From an uncultured Holophagaceae bacterium (GTDB lineage Bacteria > Acidobacteriota > Holophagae > Holophagales > Holophagaceae), in assembly GCA_903927605.1 (NCBI GenBank), contig CAIYNT010000261.1:1-20196 (forward strand): a stretch of 20,196 nt of DNA, read 5' to 3'. Position 1 is the first letter of the stretch; the number at the start of each line of letters is the position of its first letter. Below are positions 1-7,352 of this stretch, one piece after another. The notes below the pieces were generated by a model. The model had not been told where the DNA came from and did not search any database. It saw only the letters and a list, made by a program, of their open reading frames with translations. A program made the position numbers and the translations under genes.

Positions 1-605
1 TGGACATCACGGCCTCCCTGGAAAACCGCGGCACCCGGGAAGCCTGGGTGCGTGAGGTGGCCCATGAGCTGAGCATCCCCTTCACCGTAGGCGGCGGCGT
101 CTCCAGCGTGGCCGATGCCCGCAGCCTGCTCCGTGCCGGGGCCGACAAAGTGGGCGTGAACACCGCTGCGTCCCTGCGCCCCGCGCTGGTCACAGAACTG
201 GCTGATGCCTTCGGGCGCCAGTGCGTGGTGGCGGCCGTGGACGTGAAGCGCGATGCCAAGCTGGGCTGGCGCGTCTATCTCAAGGGCGGCACCGAAGCCA
301 CGGACCGGTCGGCCCTGGACTGGCTCTGGGAGCTGAACGAGCTGGGTGCCGGTGAGATCCTGCTCACCTCCATGGACCGGGATGGCACCGGCGATGGTTT
401 CGATGTGCAGCTGCTGGAAAAGGCCGCGGAGCTCCCCATCCCACTCATCGCCTCCGGCGGCGCGGGGCTCGAGATCCACTTCCTGGAGGCTCTGGAGCAT
501 GGTGCTGACGCCGTACTGGCCGCCACACTCTTCCACGAGGGCATCCTCCCCATTCCCCGTCTCAAGGCCTACCTGGCCCAGAACGACATTTCCGTGCGGA
601 TCTGA
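1..605 (+). CDS. hisF: Imidazole glycerol phosphate synthase cyclase subunit HisF (5' end outside window)
   Basis: HisF cyclises PRFAR with ammonia delivered by HisH, giving imidazole glycerol phosphate and AICAR in histidine synthesis; it is cytosolic. The open frame is already running at the left edge (first whole codon at position 3, reading DITASLENRG), so the start and the first beta-alpha units are missing; about 200 residues are visible. The visible part has the (beta/alpha)8 signatures of the family: the GGGV phosphate loop, the AAVDVKR strand carrying the second catalytic Asp (Asp130 in the Thermotoga enzyme), LLTSMDRDGT, the IASGGAG phosphate loop, and the usual C-terminal end FHEG...IPRLKAYL. 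The GTG at 48 is internal and is not the start. hisIE follows after one base. The family call is secure. Confidence 0.96.
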   Translation, partial: DITASLENRGTREAWVREVAHELSIPFTVGGGVSSVADARSLLRAGADKVGVNTAASLRPALVTELADAFGRQCVVAAVDVKRDAKLGWRVYLKGGTEATDRSALDWLWELNELGAGEILLTSMDRDGTGDGFDVQLLEKAAELPIPLIASGGAGLEIHFLEALEHGADAVLAATLFHEGILPIPRLKAYLAQNDISVRI

Positions 606-606
606 C

Positions 607-1230
607 ATGGACATCGACAGCCTTCGCTTCGGCCCAGACGGCCTCATTCCCGGCATCGTGCAGGACCGCGCGGGCGCGGTGCGCATGGTGGCCTGGCTCA
701 ACCGCGACGCCCTTCAGCGCACCCTCGACACCGGGTTCGTCACCTTCTGGAGCCGCTCCCGCCAGGCGCTCTGGACCAAGGGCGAGACCAGCGGCAATCG
801 CCTGAAGCTCGTCCAGATCCGTCCGGATTGCGATGCGGATGCCCTGCTCATCCTCGCGGATCCCGAAGGCCCCAGCTGTCACCGGGGCACCGAGACCTGC
901 TTCGATGGCGAGCCCTGGCCCGTCATTCTGCCCTGGCTGGGACGGCTGGAGGCCCTGCTGAGATCACGCAAGGCCAAGGCGGACTTAGCCGGCAGCTACA
1001 CCCAGAAGCTCTTCGCACAGGGCGTGGACCGCATCGCCAAGAAGGTGGTGGAGGAGGCCGGGGAAGTGATCCTAGCCGCTAAGAACGAGGACCGCGAAGC
1101 TTTTATCGGCGAGGCTGCGGACCTGATCTTCCACCTGGACCTGCTCCTGCTGGAGCGAGGTGCCAGCCTGCTCGACGTGGTGGAAGTACTGCACCAGCGC
1201 CACGCCGAACGGACCGGAGGGACCCCCTGA
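607..1230 (+). CDS. hisIE: Bifunctional phosphoribosyl-AMP cyclohydrolase / phosphoribosyl-ATP pyrophosphatase
   Basis: This is a 207-residue fusion catalysing steps 2 and 3 of histidine synthesis. The N-terminal HisI domain (about 1-115) carries the DCDAD motif (Asp74, Asp76 and Asp78 for Mg; Cys75 for Zn) and CHRGTETCF (Cys91 and Cys98, the other Zn ligands). The C-terminal HisE domain (about 125-205) carries the EE..E helix (Glu149, Glu150, Glu153) and the EAADL helix typical of the all-alpha NTP pyrophosphatase fold. The start is the ATG at 607, one base after the hisF stop; the frame stays open further upstream but that part lies inside hisF. The stop overlaps the hisZ start as TGATG, suggesting translational coupling. 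Both activities look intact. Confidence 0.96.
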   Translation: MDIDSLRFGPDGLIPGIVQDRAGAVRMVAWLNRDALQRTLDTGFVTFWSRSRQALWTKGETSGNRLKLVQIRPDCDADALLILADPEGPSCHRGTETCFDGEPWPVILPWLGRLEALLRSRKAKADLAGSYTQKLFAQGVDRIAKKVVEEAGEVILAAKNEDREAFIGEAADLIFHLDLLLLERGASLLDVVEVLHQRHAERTGGTP

Positions 1231-2198
1231 TGCCCGTCCGCACGCCTCACTTCCCGGATCTCCTCTTCAGTTCCGCCGCGCGCCTCCGCCGCTGGGAAGA
1301 CGCCCTCATGCGCCTTCTCGATAGCCACGGCTATCGGGAGCTTCACCCATCGCTGGTGTTGCGCGACACGGTGCCTGCCGGTGCGCTGAGATTCTTTGAC
1401 GGGGACGACCTGGTGGCCCTGCGCTGGGATTTCACGGTGGCCCTCGCTGGTCTGCTGGCCCGGGGTTTCCCGATGCCACCGCCCCGCGTGGCCTATGCGG
1501 GGGCCGTGTTCCGCCGGCCCGTGCAGCCCTGGGAGGCGGTGGAGCGCTTCGAGGTGGGCTGCGAACGCATCCAGCCAGAGGGCGAGCCTTCGGCCGAGGC
1601 CGATCTGGAGCTGGCCAAGCTGCTCATGGCCATCCCCGGAGCCCTAGGGCTGAAGAGCGCCATCCTCCACTTGGGCCACGCGGCCCTCGTGCGCCGCCCC
1701 CTCGAAGCGGAAGGCCTGTTTGGGGATCTTGCGGACGCCGTGGTGGCGGCCCTCTCCCGCCGCGCCCCCCACCGGGTGCGGGAGGCCCTGGACGGCCACC
1801 CCTCGGCGGAGCGGTTGACGGCCCACGCCGAGGCGCTGCTGTCCGAACTCGATGGCCCGACCACCCTCGATGCTCTCCAGGCCAGTCCATACGCGGAACT
1901 GCTGAAGGAGGAGCGGGACCACATGGAGCGCGCCCTGAAGGCTCTGTTACCCATCCTCCCGCCCAACCTGGAACTGCGCGTCGATCTCGCAGATGTGGCG
2001 GGCCTGGGCTTCTACACGGGACCGACGCTGCGGCTCTGGGCCCCAGGCGCCCAGCAGGAACTGGCCGCCGGTGGCCGCTACGACCGCCTCTTCCCGGATC
2101 TCGGCCGCCCCTGGCAGGCCGCCGGTTTCTGTGTGCGCCTGTCCCGCCTCCTTGACCTGGCTGAAACCCGGCCTGACCTCTTCGAGCCCCTCCCATGA
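1230..2198 (+). CDS. hisZ: ATP phosphoribosyltransferase regulatory subunit HisZ
   Basis: HisZ is a catalytically inactive histidyl-tRNA synthetase paralogue that binds short-form HisG and is needed for its activity and histidine feedback. The 322 residues match a class II synthetase core without the C-terminal anticodon-binding domain; full HisRS is about 100 residues longer. Seen are the motif-2-like RWDFTVALAGLLA near residue 70, the Arg-containing VFRR and VERFEVGCE segments, FYTGPTLRLW, and the AAGGRYD glycine loop near the end. A true HisRS is argued against by length, by the weak motif positions and by the context beside a 217-residue HisG. It starts on the ATG overlapping the hisIE stop, and its stop overlaps the hisG start by four bases (ATGA). 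Confidence 0.88.
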   Translation: MPVRTPHFPDLLFSSAARLRRWEDALMRLLDSHGYRELHPSLVLRDTVPAGALRFFDGDDLVALRWDFTVALAGLLARGFPMPPPRVAYAGAVFRRPVQPWEAVERFEVGCERIQPEGEPSAEADLELAKLLMAIPGALGLKSAILHLGHAALVRRPLEAEGLFGDLADAVVAALSRRAPHRVREALDGHPSAERLTAHAEALLSELDGPTTLDALQASPYAELLKEERDHMERALKALLPILPPNLELRVDLADVAGLGFYTGPTLRLWAPGAQQELAAGGRYDRLFPDLGRPWQAAGFCVRLSRLLDLAETRPDLFEPLP

Positions 2199-2848
2199 CG
2201 CACCGGACCCTCCTCATCGCTTTCCCCAAGGGCCGCCTCGGGGATGAACTGGTCCCGAAACTCGCCGGAACCCCCCTGGCCTTGGACGCTGAGGCCCTGA
2301 AATCCCGGGTGCTCCGCATTCCCACGGCCACTCCCGGCGTCGCAGCGCTGCTGCTCAAGGGCGCGGACCTGCCACGGTATGTGGCGGCGGGCGTGGCGCA
2401 GCTGGGCATCGTGGGCTCGGACACGCTGGACGAGATGGACATGGACCTGTTGGAGCTGGCGGACCTGAGCTTCGGCGCCTGCCGCCTGTCCCTCTGCGCC
2501 CTGGAAGGCGTCACGCTTGAGACCTTGCGCGCCAAGCCCCACCTGCGCCTGGCCACCAAGTTTCCCAAGGCCACGGAAGCCTGGCTCACCCGGGAGGGGC
2601 TCACCGCCGAGTTGGTGCCCCTCAGCAGCAGCGCCGAACTGGCGCCCCTGCTGGGTCTGGCGGACGCCATCGTGGACCTGGTCCAGACCGGCGGAACGCT
2701 GAAAGCGCATGGCCTGGTGGAGACCGCTATCCTGGGCCGTTCCTCCGCCCGCCTGGTCGCGGGACGCGGTGCCTATCTCAGCGAACCTGGGCGCATCCGG
2801 CCGCTGGCGGACCTCCTTATCGAAGCTTTTCGCGCAAGGCCGCGATAG
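2195..2848 (+). CDS. hisG: ATP phosphoribosyltransferase catalytic subunit, short form (HisG-S)
   Basis: HisG condenses ATP with PRPP to phosphoribosyl-ATP, the committed and feedback-controlled step of histidine synthesis. At 217 residues it is the short form, lacking the C-terminal ACT-like regulatory domain of the roughly 300-residue long form, so it should form a hetero-octamer with HisZ encoded just upstream. Visible motifs are LIAFPKGRL at the N-terminus, GIVGSDTLDE, and the PRPP-binding loop DAIVDLVQTGGTLKAHGL at about 160-176. The ATG is in a four-base overlap with the hisZ stop. It is the last histidine gene before the strand switch. The next gene converges after only 25 bases, with no convincing terminator hairpin in the gap. 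Confidence 0.95.
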   Translation: MTHRTLLIAFPKGRLGDELVPKLAGTPLALDAEALKSRVLRIPTATPGVAALLLKGADLPRYVAAGVAQLGIVGSDTLDEMDMDLLELADLSFGACRLSLCALEGVTLETLRAKPHLRLATKFPKATEAWLTREGLTAELVPLSSSAELAPLLGLADAIVDLVQTGGTLKAHGLVETAILGRSSARLVAGRGAYLSEPGRIRPLADLLIEAFRARPR

Positions 2849-2873
2849 AACTTGGCCGCAATAGCCTCGGTGA

Positions 2874-4034
2874 TCAATAAACGGTCTGGTAGATCGCCTT
2901 GGCGTCCTCCAGCGTGATCTTGCGAGGATTGTTGGCCAGTAACCGAGTCACCTTCATCACCCCCTCCGCCATGCGTGGAATGGCGTCCTGGGGCACCTTC
3001 AATTCCCGCAGGCTCCTGGGGAGCTGCAGGTCGGCGATCAGCCCTTCCAAATAATGGATTCCAGCCTTGGCCAGGCGCTTGGGATCCGTGGACGGCTCAT
3101 CCGGGCAGAGCAGCCGACCCAGCGCTGCGAATTTCTGCAGGTTGGCGATCATGTTGAAGCGCAGCACGGCGCAGAGCATGACCGAATTGGCGACCCCATG
3201 GGCCACGTGGAATTCCCCACCCAGGGGATAGGCGAAGGCATGCACGGCAGTGACGCCCGCGTTGGCAAAGGCCTGTCCGGCCAGGAGGCTGCCCTCCAGC
3301 ATGTTCATCCGGGCCTCCAGATTGTTGCCATTGGCCCAGGCGCTGCAGATGTTCGCCCGGATCAGTTCAATGGCGCGCAGGGCCAGATGATCGGTCATGG
3401 AAGTGGCGTTCACCGACGTGTAGGACTCCACGGCGTGGATCATGGCGTCCATGCCACTGGCGGCCGTGGGGCCTGGCGGCAGGGTGACCGTCAATTGGGC
3501 GTCGAGGATGGCCGTTTCAGGAAAGAGGAAGTCCGAGACGATCCCCTTCTTAAGGTTCTCCCGATCATCGGTGAGGATGACAATGGGGGTCACTTCGCTG
3601 CCGGTGCCAGCGGTGGTGGGGATGAGGATCTTGGGCAGTCCCCTTTTCTCTACAAGGTTGATGCCAACGATCTGGTCGAGGGTCTTTTCGTTGGTCATCA
3701 AGACCGAAACGACCTTGGCCACGTCCATGGCCGATCCGCCGCCCAGCCCGATGATCAGATCGCACTTGGCTTCGCGCGCCAGATCCAGGCACTCCTGGAT
3801 TGTTTCCAGTGGGGGCTCGGGTGGCACTTTGCCGAAGACCGAGATGGATTCGAAGGAGCCTTCGATCACCTTCAGGACCTTGTCCCAGGTCCCCGAATTG
3901 ACGATGCCCTCATCGGTCAGGACGAAGATCCTCCGGCCTCCCAGCAGCTTGATCTCCGCCGGGAGGGTGCTGATGGCATTGATCCCGATGACGATTTTAC
4001 CGATGGATTTGAAGTAACTAATGGGTGCATTCAT
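2874..4034 (-). CDS. Iron-containing (group III) alcohol dehydrogenase, possible 4-hydroxybutyrate dehydrogenase
   Basis: This 386-residue NAD(P)-dependent dehydrogenase of the Fe-ADH family interconverts an alcohol and an aldehyde in the cytosol. The N-terminal dinucleotide domain shows GLGGGSAMD (96-104) and PTTAGTGSEVTP (139-150). The C-terminal metal domain has the four expected ligands: Asp196 and His200 (GMDAMIHA), His265 (AVHAFAYPLG) and His279 (HVAHG). The ATG at 4034 has a GAGGAG ribosome site a few bases ahead. It is the last gene of the operon, 18 bases after livF. With a succinate-semialdehyde dehydrogenase at the other end of the operon, 4-hydroxybutyrate is a natural substrate guess, since known 4-hydroxybutyrate dehydrogenases belong to this family. 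Sequence alone does not settle this; butanol-, propanediol- and lactaldehyde-type enzymes share the motifs. Confidence 0.9.
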   Translation of the reverse strand: MNAPISYFKSIGKIVIGINAISTLPAEIKLLGGRRIFVLTDEGIVNSGTWDKVLKVIEGSFESISVFGKVPPEPPLETIQECLDLAREAKCDLIIGLGGGSAMDVAKVVSVLMTNEKTLDQIVGINLVEKRGLPKILIPTTAGTGSEVTPIVILTDDRENLKKGIVSDFLFPETAILDAQLTVTLPPGPTAASGMDAMIHAVESYTSVNATSMTDHLALRAIELIRANICSAWANGNNLEARMNMLEGSLLAGQAFANAGVTAVHAFAYPLGGEFHVAHGVANSVMLCAVLRFNMIANLQKFAALGRLLCPDEPSTDPKRLAKAGIHYLEGLIADLQLPRSLRELKVPQDAIPRMAEGVMKVTRLLANNPRKITLEDAKAIYQTVY

Positions 4035-4052
4035 GGCATTCTCCTCGGGCCG

Positions 4053-4757
4053 TTAAACGGCCAGGTATTTCTTCTTGATGTCTTCATCCGCACGGAAAGT
4101 CTCTGCGTCTGCCTCGTAGACGATATGGCCCTTGTCGATGATCACCAGCCGATCCGCGACGGCCATGCAGAATTTGATGTTCTGTTCGGAGAGCAGGATC
4201 GTCGTCCCCAGTTCCTTCAGCTTCAGCACCAGGTCCTTCAGGACCTTCACCATCACGGGACTCAGGCCCTCTGTCGGCTCGTCAAGGAGCAGGATCTCCG
4301 GGTTTCCCATGAGGGTCCGAGCGATGGTGAGCATCTGCTGTTCACCACCCGAGAGATTGCCGCCCAGTTGATTCTGGTACTCCAGCAGGATCGGAAAATA
4401 GGTATAGATCTGCCCCAGGTCCCAGTGCCCCTTGCGCCCGCTGGAGGTGCCAAGCAGGAGGTTATCCTTGACGGAGAGATCACCGAAAATCCGCCGATCC
4501 TCCGGCACCAGCCCAAGGCCGAGACGGGCCGCCTGGTAGGGCTTGAGACCATTGATCTCCCGGCCATTGAACGTGACTTTGCCATCCTTGGGGGGCACCA
4601 GCATGACGATGCTTTTGAAGGTGGTGGTTTTCCCCGCTCCGTTGCGACCCATGAGGCAGAAGGTCCCGCCCTTCTTCACTGTGAAATCGACTCCGAAGAG
4701 AATATGGCTCTTCCCGTAATAGCTATGGATGTTTTGCACTTTCAGAATGTCGTCCAT
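4053..4757 (-). CDS. livF: Branched-chain-amino-acid-type ABC transporter ATP-binding protein LivF
   Basis: One of the two ATPase subunits of a HAAT-family importer, 234 residues, acting on the cytoplasmic face of the membrane. Walker A is GRNGAGKT (37-44), the ABC signature is LSGGEQQ (135-141) and Walker B is LLLDEP (156-161), followed by TEGLSP. The Q-loop region reads GLVPEDRRIFGDLSVKDNL, a pattern typical of LivF rather than LivG, and the short 234-residue length also fits. It begins two bases after the livG stop, with a GAGGTG ribosome site inside the end of livG. It is the sixth gene of the seven-gene operon. Family substrates include branched-chain amino acids, amides, urea and small organic acids, so the Liv name indicates architecture and not proven cargo. 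Confidence 0.93.
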   Translation of the reverse strand: MDDILKVQNIHSYYGKSHILFGVDFTVKKGGTFCLMGRNGAGKTTTFKSIVMLVPPKDGKVTFNGREINGLKPYQAARLGLGLVPEDRRIFGDLSVKDNLLLGTSSGRKGHWDLGQIYTYFPILLEYQNQLGGNLSGGEQQMLTIARTLMGNPEILLLDEPTEGLSPVMVKVLKDLVLKLKELGTTILLSEQNIKFCMAVADRLVIIDKGHIVYEADAETFRADEDIKKKYLAV

Positions 4758-4759
4758 AG

Positions 4760-5512
4760 CTACAACACCTCATGCCCTAGGTAGGCGTCGATGACCGCCA
4801 TGTTTTTCTGGATTGCTTCGGCGTTGCCCTCGGCGATCAGTTCGCCCTGGACCAGAACTCGGATGACATCAGCGATCCCGAACACCATGTCCATGTCGTG
4901 CTCGACGAACACAGTGGTCAGCTTGAACTCGTGATGGATGGCCTTGATCAGTTGGGTCATGTTGACCCGCTCATCTGGGGACATGCCGGCGGTGGGTTCG
5001 TCCAACAGAAGCAGTTTCGGCTTCATGGTCAAAGCAATGGCGATGTCCAGGACCTTCTGGTCCCCATGGGAAAGCTCGAATGCCTTTAGTTTCGCCTTAT
5101 TCCTCAGCCCCAATTTGGTCATGATCAACTGGCAATGTTCATCCACGTCCTTATAGGAATCCTTGTTTGCTAGGATGTTCCAATTTTTCCCGTGGAACGC
5201 AATGGCCGCCATGAATATGTTGTCGTAAACCGTTTCGTCATAGAAAAGGCTGGCCACCTGGAAGGCCCGGACGACACCCATTTTGACCAGGTGCTCGGGG
5301 TTCATCCCGGTGACATCGGTGCCATTGAATAGGATGCTGCCTGTATCCGGAGTGAGGTATCCAGTTACCTGGTTGAAAAAGGTCGTTTTCCCGGCTCCAT
5401 TGGGACCAATGATCGCGGTGAGTTCTCCGTCTTGGATCCCCATGGAAATGTTTTTTGAAACATGGAGACCGCCAAAATGTTTGTTCAGGTTCTTGATTTC
5501 AAGGATGCTCAA
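4760..5512 (-). CDS. livG: Branched-chain-amino-acid-type ABC transporter ATP-binding protein LivG
   Basis: The second ATPase subunit of the importer, 250 residues. Walker A is GPNGAGKT (36-43), the signature is the LSHGDQ variant (147-152) seen in many LivG/UrtD-type subunits, Walker B is LLLLDEP (167-173), and the switch His is His205 (VEHDMD). It has the longer helical insert between Walker A and signature typical of LivG (about residues 90-140). I chose the TTG at 5512 because a strong AAAGGAG ribosome site sits six bases ahead and the product then begins SILEIKNLNKHFGG, the normal family start. The ATG at 5566 would add an unrelated 18-residue extension. The start lies inside the last 14 bases of livM, which suggests coupled translation. 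Confidence 0.92.
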   Translation of the reverse strand: MSILEIKNLNKHFGGLHVSKNISMGIQDGELTAIIGPNGAGKTTFFNQVTGYLTPDTGSILFNGTDVTGMNPEHLVKMGVVRAFQVASLFYDETVYDNIFMAAIAFHGKNWNILANKDSYKDVDEHCQLIMTKLGLRNKAKLKAFELSHGDQKVLDIAIALTMKPKLLLLDEPTAGMSPDERVNMTQLIKAIHHEFKLTTVFVEHDMDMVFGIADVIRVLVQGELIAEGNAEAIQKNMAVIDAYLGHEVL

Positions 5513-6455
5513 GCGGGTCTCCTTTCTTCGCGAATAGCCCCGCGAAATGCCGAGAGACGCCCACAATCCCCTTCGGGAACAGCATCACGACGATGATCAT
5601 GATGGCCCCGATGACAAAAGACCAGTATTGCGTGGAACGGCCGATCACATCTTCCAAGAGGACAAAGACCGCCACGCCGATGATGGGTCCGAAGAAGCTT
5701 CGCATCCCTCCCAGGATGGTCATCAGGATGATGCTTCCCGACATGGTCCAGACAAACATATCGGGATGAATGCTGCCATCCAGACCCGCGTACAGGCCCC
5801 CTGCGATCGCCGTGAAACAGGACGAGATGACATAGGCCAGCAGCTTGTGCCGGAACACGTTCATGCCAATAAAATTGATCCTGGTGGGATTCTGCCGGAT
5901 GCCCTTAAGAATGGTACCAAACGGCGACCGGTGGAGACGCCACAGCAGGTACAAACAGATGGTCACAACGATGAATGAAAAAACATAATAATTCAGCCCA
6001 CCGGTCAAAATCCCGGGTTTCGGTATGGCCTGAATGCCATCATCCCCGCTCGTGAACTCGTACCATTTGATGCATATCCCCCAGACCAGCTGAGCGAAGG
6101 CCAGCGTCAGCATGGTGAAGTACACATCTGAAAGCCGGAGGCTCAGCACACCAAGGATTAGCGAAACGGCGATAGTCACCACGGGTACCAGAAGCAAGGC
6201 CCACAGGAAATGATCCCCACCGAATTTTTTGGCGATCATCCCGGTGATGTAGGCACCCAACCCGTAGAACAGGGCCTGTCCGAAGGAAAGCAGCCCGGTA
6301 TTGCCGAACAGAACATTAAAGGAGATCGCGAACAGGCCCAGAATGACGATTTCGGCGGCGATGTGAATGGCGTGCTCGCCTTTGACAAAGATCATGCCCC
6401 CGAAGATCAGGAAATAGGCGGCCCACAGGGCGATGGTTTCGAGTCTGTGATTCAT
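5499..6455 (-). CDS. livM: Branched-chain-amino-acid-type ABC transporter permease LivM
   Basis: A 318-residue integral membrane permease subunit of the importer with around nine hydrophobic segments, beginning near residue 8. Family hallmarks are NVLFGNTGLLSFGQALFYGLGAY (about 47-69), LSLRLSDVYFTMLTLAFAQ, IRQNPTRINFIGMN (the cytoplasmic loop that touches the ATPase) and the conserved LGGMRSFFGPIIG block near the C-terminal third. It pairs with LivH to form the translocation path. Its start overlaps the livH stop by four bases (ATGA) and its end overlaps the livG start by 14 bases. The coding sequence is noticeably less GC-rich than the his and lpt genes. The family is certain; the substrate is not. 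Confidence 0.94.
   Translation of the reverse strand: MNHRLETIALWAAYFLIFGGMIFVKGEHAIHIAAEIVILGLFAISFNVLFGNTGLLSFGQALFYGLGAYITGMIAKKFGGDHFLWALLLVPVVTIAVSLILGVLSLRLSDVYFTMLTLAFAQLVWGICIKWYEFTSGDDGIQAIPKPGILTGGLNYYVFSFIVVTICLYLLWRLHRSPFGTILKGIRQNPTRINFIGMNVFRHKLLAYVISSCFTAIAGGLYAGLDGSIHPDMFVWTMSGSIILMTILGGMRSFFGPIIGVAVFVLLEDVIGRSTQYWSFVIGAIMIIVVMLFPKGIVGVSRHFAGLFAKKGDPLEHP
5519..5525 (-). promoter_or_regulatory. Ribosome binding site deciding the livG TTG start
   Basis: On the minus strand AAAGGAG stands six bases before the TTG at 5512, inside the 3' end of livM. No comparable site precedes the in-frame ATG at 5566. This makes the rare TTG codon the likely initiator. Confidence 0.7.
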
Positions 6456-7339
6456 ATCTTTTTCCGCCCCTGCTCCCGGGAGAAGAGCCCTTTAGGTTTG
6501 AAGATCAGGACCACGATCATGACGACGAAACTGAGCAGGGAGGCCCATTGTGGCAGCCAGAGAATACCGAAGGCGTTCACCTCGCCGATCAGCAGCGCCG
6601 CGAACAGGGCCCCCCAGAAATTCCCCAGACCGCCGATGACCACCACGATCAGGGAATCGATGATGATCTCCACACCTGTCCCGGGAGCGATGGTCCGCAA
6701 GGGTGCGGCCATGGCTCCCGCCAGGCCGCCCATGGCGGTTGCCACCCCAAAAAGCAGGCTCATCACCAGGGAGACATTCACGCCCAGCATGCCCACCATC
6801 TGCGTGTCGGTGGAGGCCGCCTGAATGATCTTCCCCGTTCTGGTCTGGCTGAGGACATACCACGCGCTGATCACGATCACCAGCCCAAGCAGAATGATGA
6901 ACAGGTTGTAGGTCGGAATAGTGACTGGCCCTACATTCAAGGCTCCCGCCAGCGAATCCGGCTTCGAGATGGTCTTGTAGGCAGGCCCCCAGATGTACTT
7001 CACCGCGTCATCGATGATCAGGATGAAGGCGTAAGTGAGGAGGATCTGGAACGCGCCCTCCTCTTCTCTTCCGCTGATCCTGCGGATGAAGGACATCTCC
7101 AGAGCCATTCCAACCAGGCCTGCTCCGACAGCCCCCGCGATCGCGCCGACCCAGAAACTGTCGAACATGTTGATGGCCTGGAAACTGAAGTAGGCACCAA
7201 GCATGTAGAACGATCCGTGGGCAAAGTTGAATACCTTGGCCACACCGAATATCAGCGTCAGGCCGCTGGCCACGAGAAACAGAAGCATAGCGACAGAGAG
7301 GCCACCCAGAAACTGGGAAACGAATATTTCAAAACTCAT
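6452..7339 (-). CDS. livH: Branched-chain-amino-acid-type ABC transporter permease LivH
   Basis: A 295-residue permease subunit, highly hydrophobic with about eight membrane segments. Diagnostic stretches are SGLTLIFGVAKVFNFAHGSFYMLGAY (about 25-50), which is the LivH signature around FNFAHG, then QTRTGKIIQAASTD with MVGMLGVNV (the ATPase-coupling loop) and VVIGGLGNFWGALFAALLIGE. It forms the heteromeric channel with LivM. It lies 13 bases after the binding-protein stop and overlaps livM by four bases. The ATG at 7339 gives a normal-length product. The nearby histidine genes are not evidence for an amino acid cargo, since they are on the other strand and in a separate operon. Confidence 0.94.
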   Translation of the reverse strand: MSFEIFVSQFLGGLSVAMLLFLVASGLTLIFGVAKVFNFAHGSFYMLGAYFSFQAINMFDSFWVGAIAGAVGAGLVGMALEMSFIRRISGREEEGAFQILLTYAFILIIDDAVKYIWGPAYKTISKPDSLAGALNVGPVTIPTYNLFIILLGLVIVISAWYVLSQTRTGKIIQAASTDTQMVGMLGVNVSLVMSLLFGVATAMGGLAGAMAAPLRTIAPGTGVEIIIDSLIVVVIGGLGNFWGALFAALLIGEVNAFGILWLPQWASLLSFVVMIVVLIFKPKGLFSREQGRKKI

Positions 7340-7352
7340 GCTGGAACTCCGC

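Noticed and set aside
1624..2670. Minus-strand open frame of 348 codons
   Set aside because: It is antisense to hisZ and hisG, with a Ser/Arg/Gly-rich product typical of a shadow frame.
2838..2864. 11-bp near-direct repeat (GGCCGCGATAG / GGCCGCAATAG) at the end of hisG
   Set aside because: Two short copies with one mismatch, no stem and no T run. It does not make a terminator and is too short to call a repeat element.
3054..4784. Long open frame (576 codons) on the plus strand
   Set aside because: It lies antisense to the Fe-ADH and livF, both with complete catalytic motifs; the antisense product has no recognisable domain and is a by-product of high GC.
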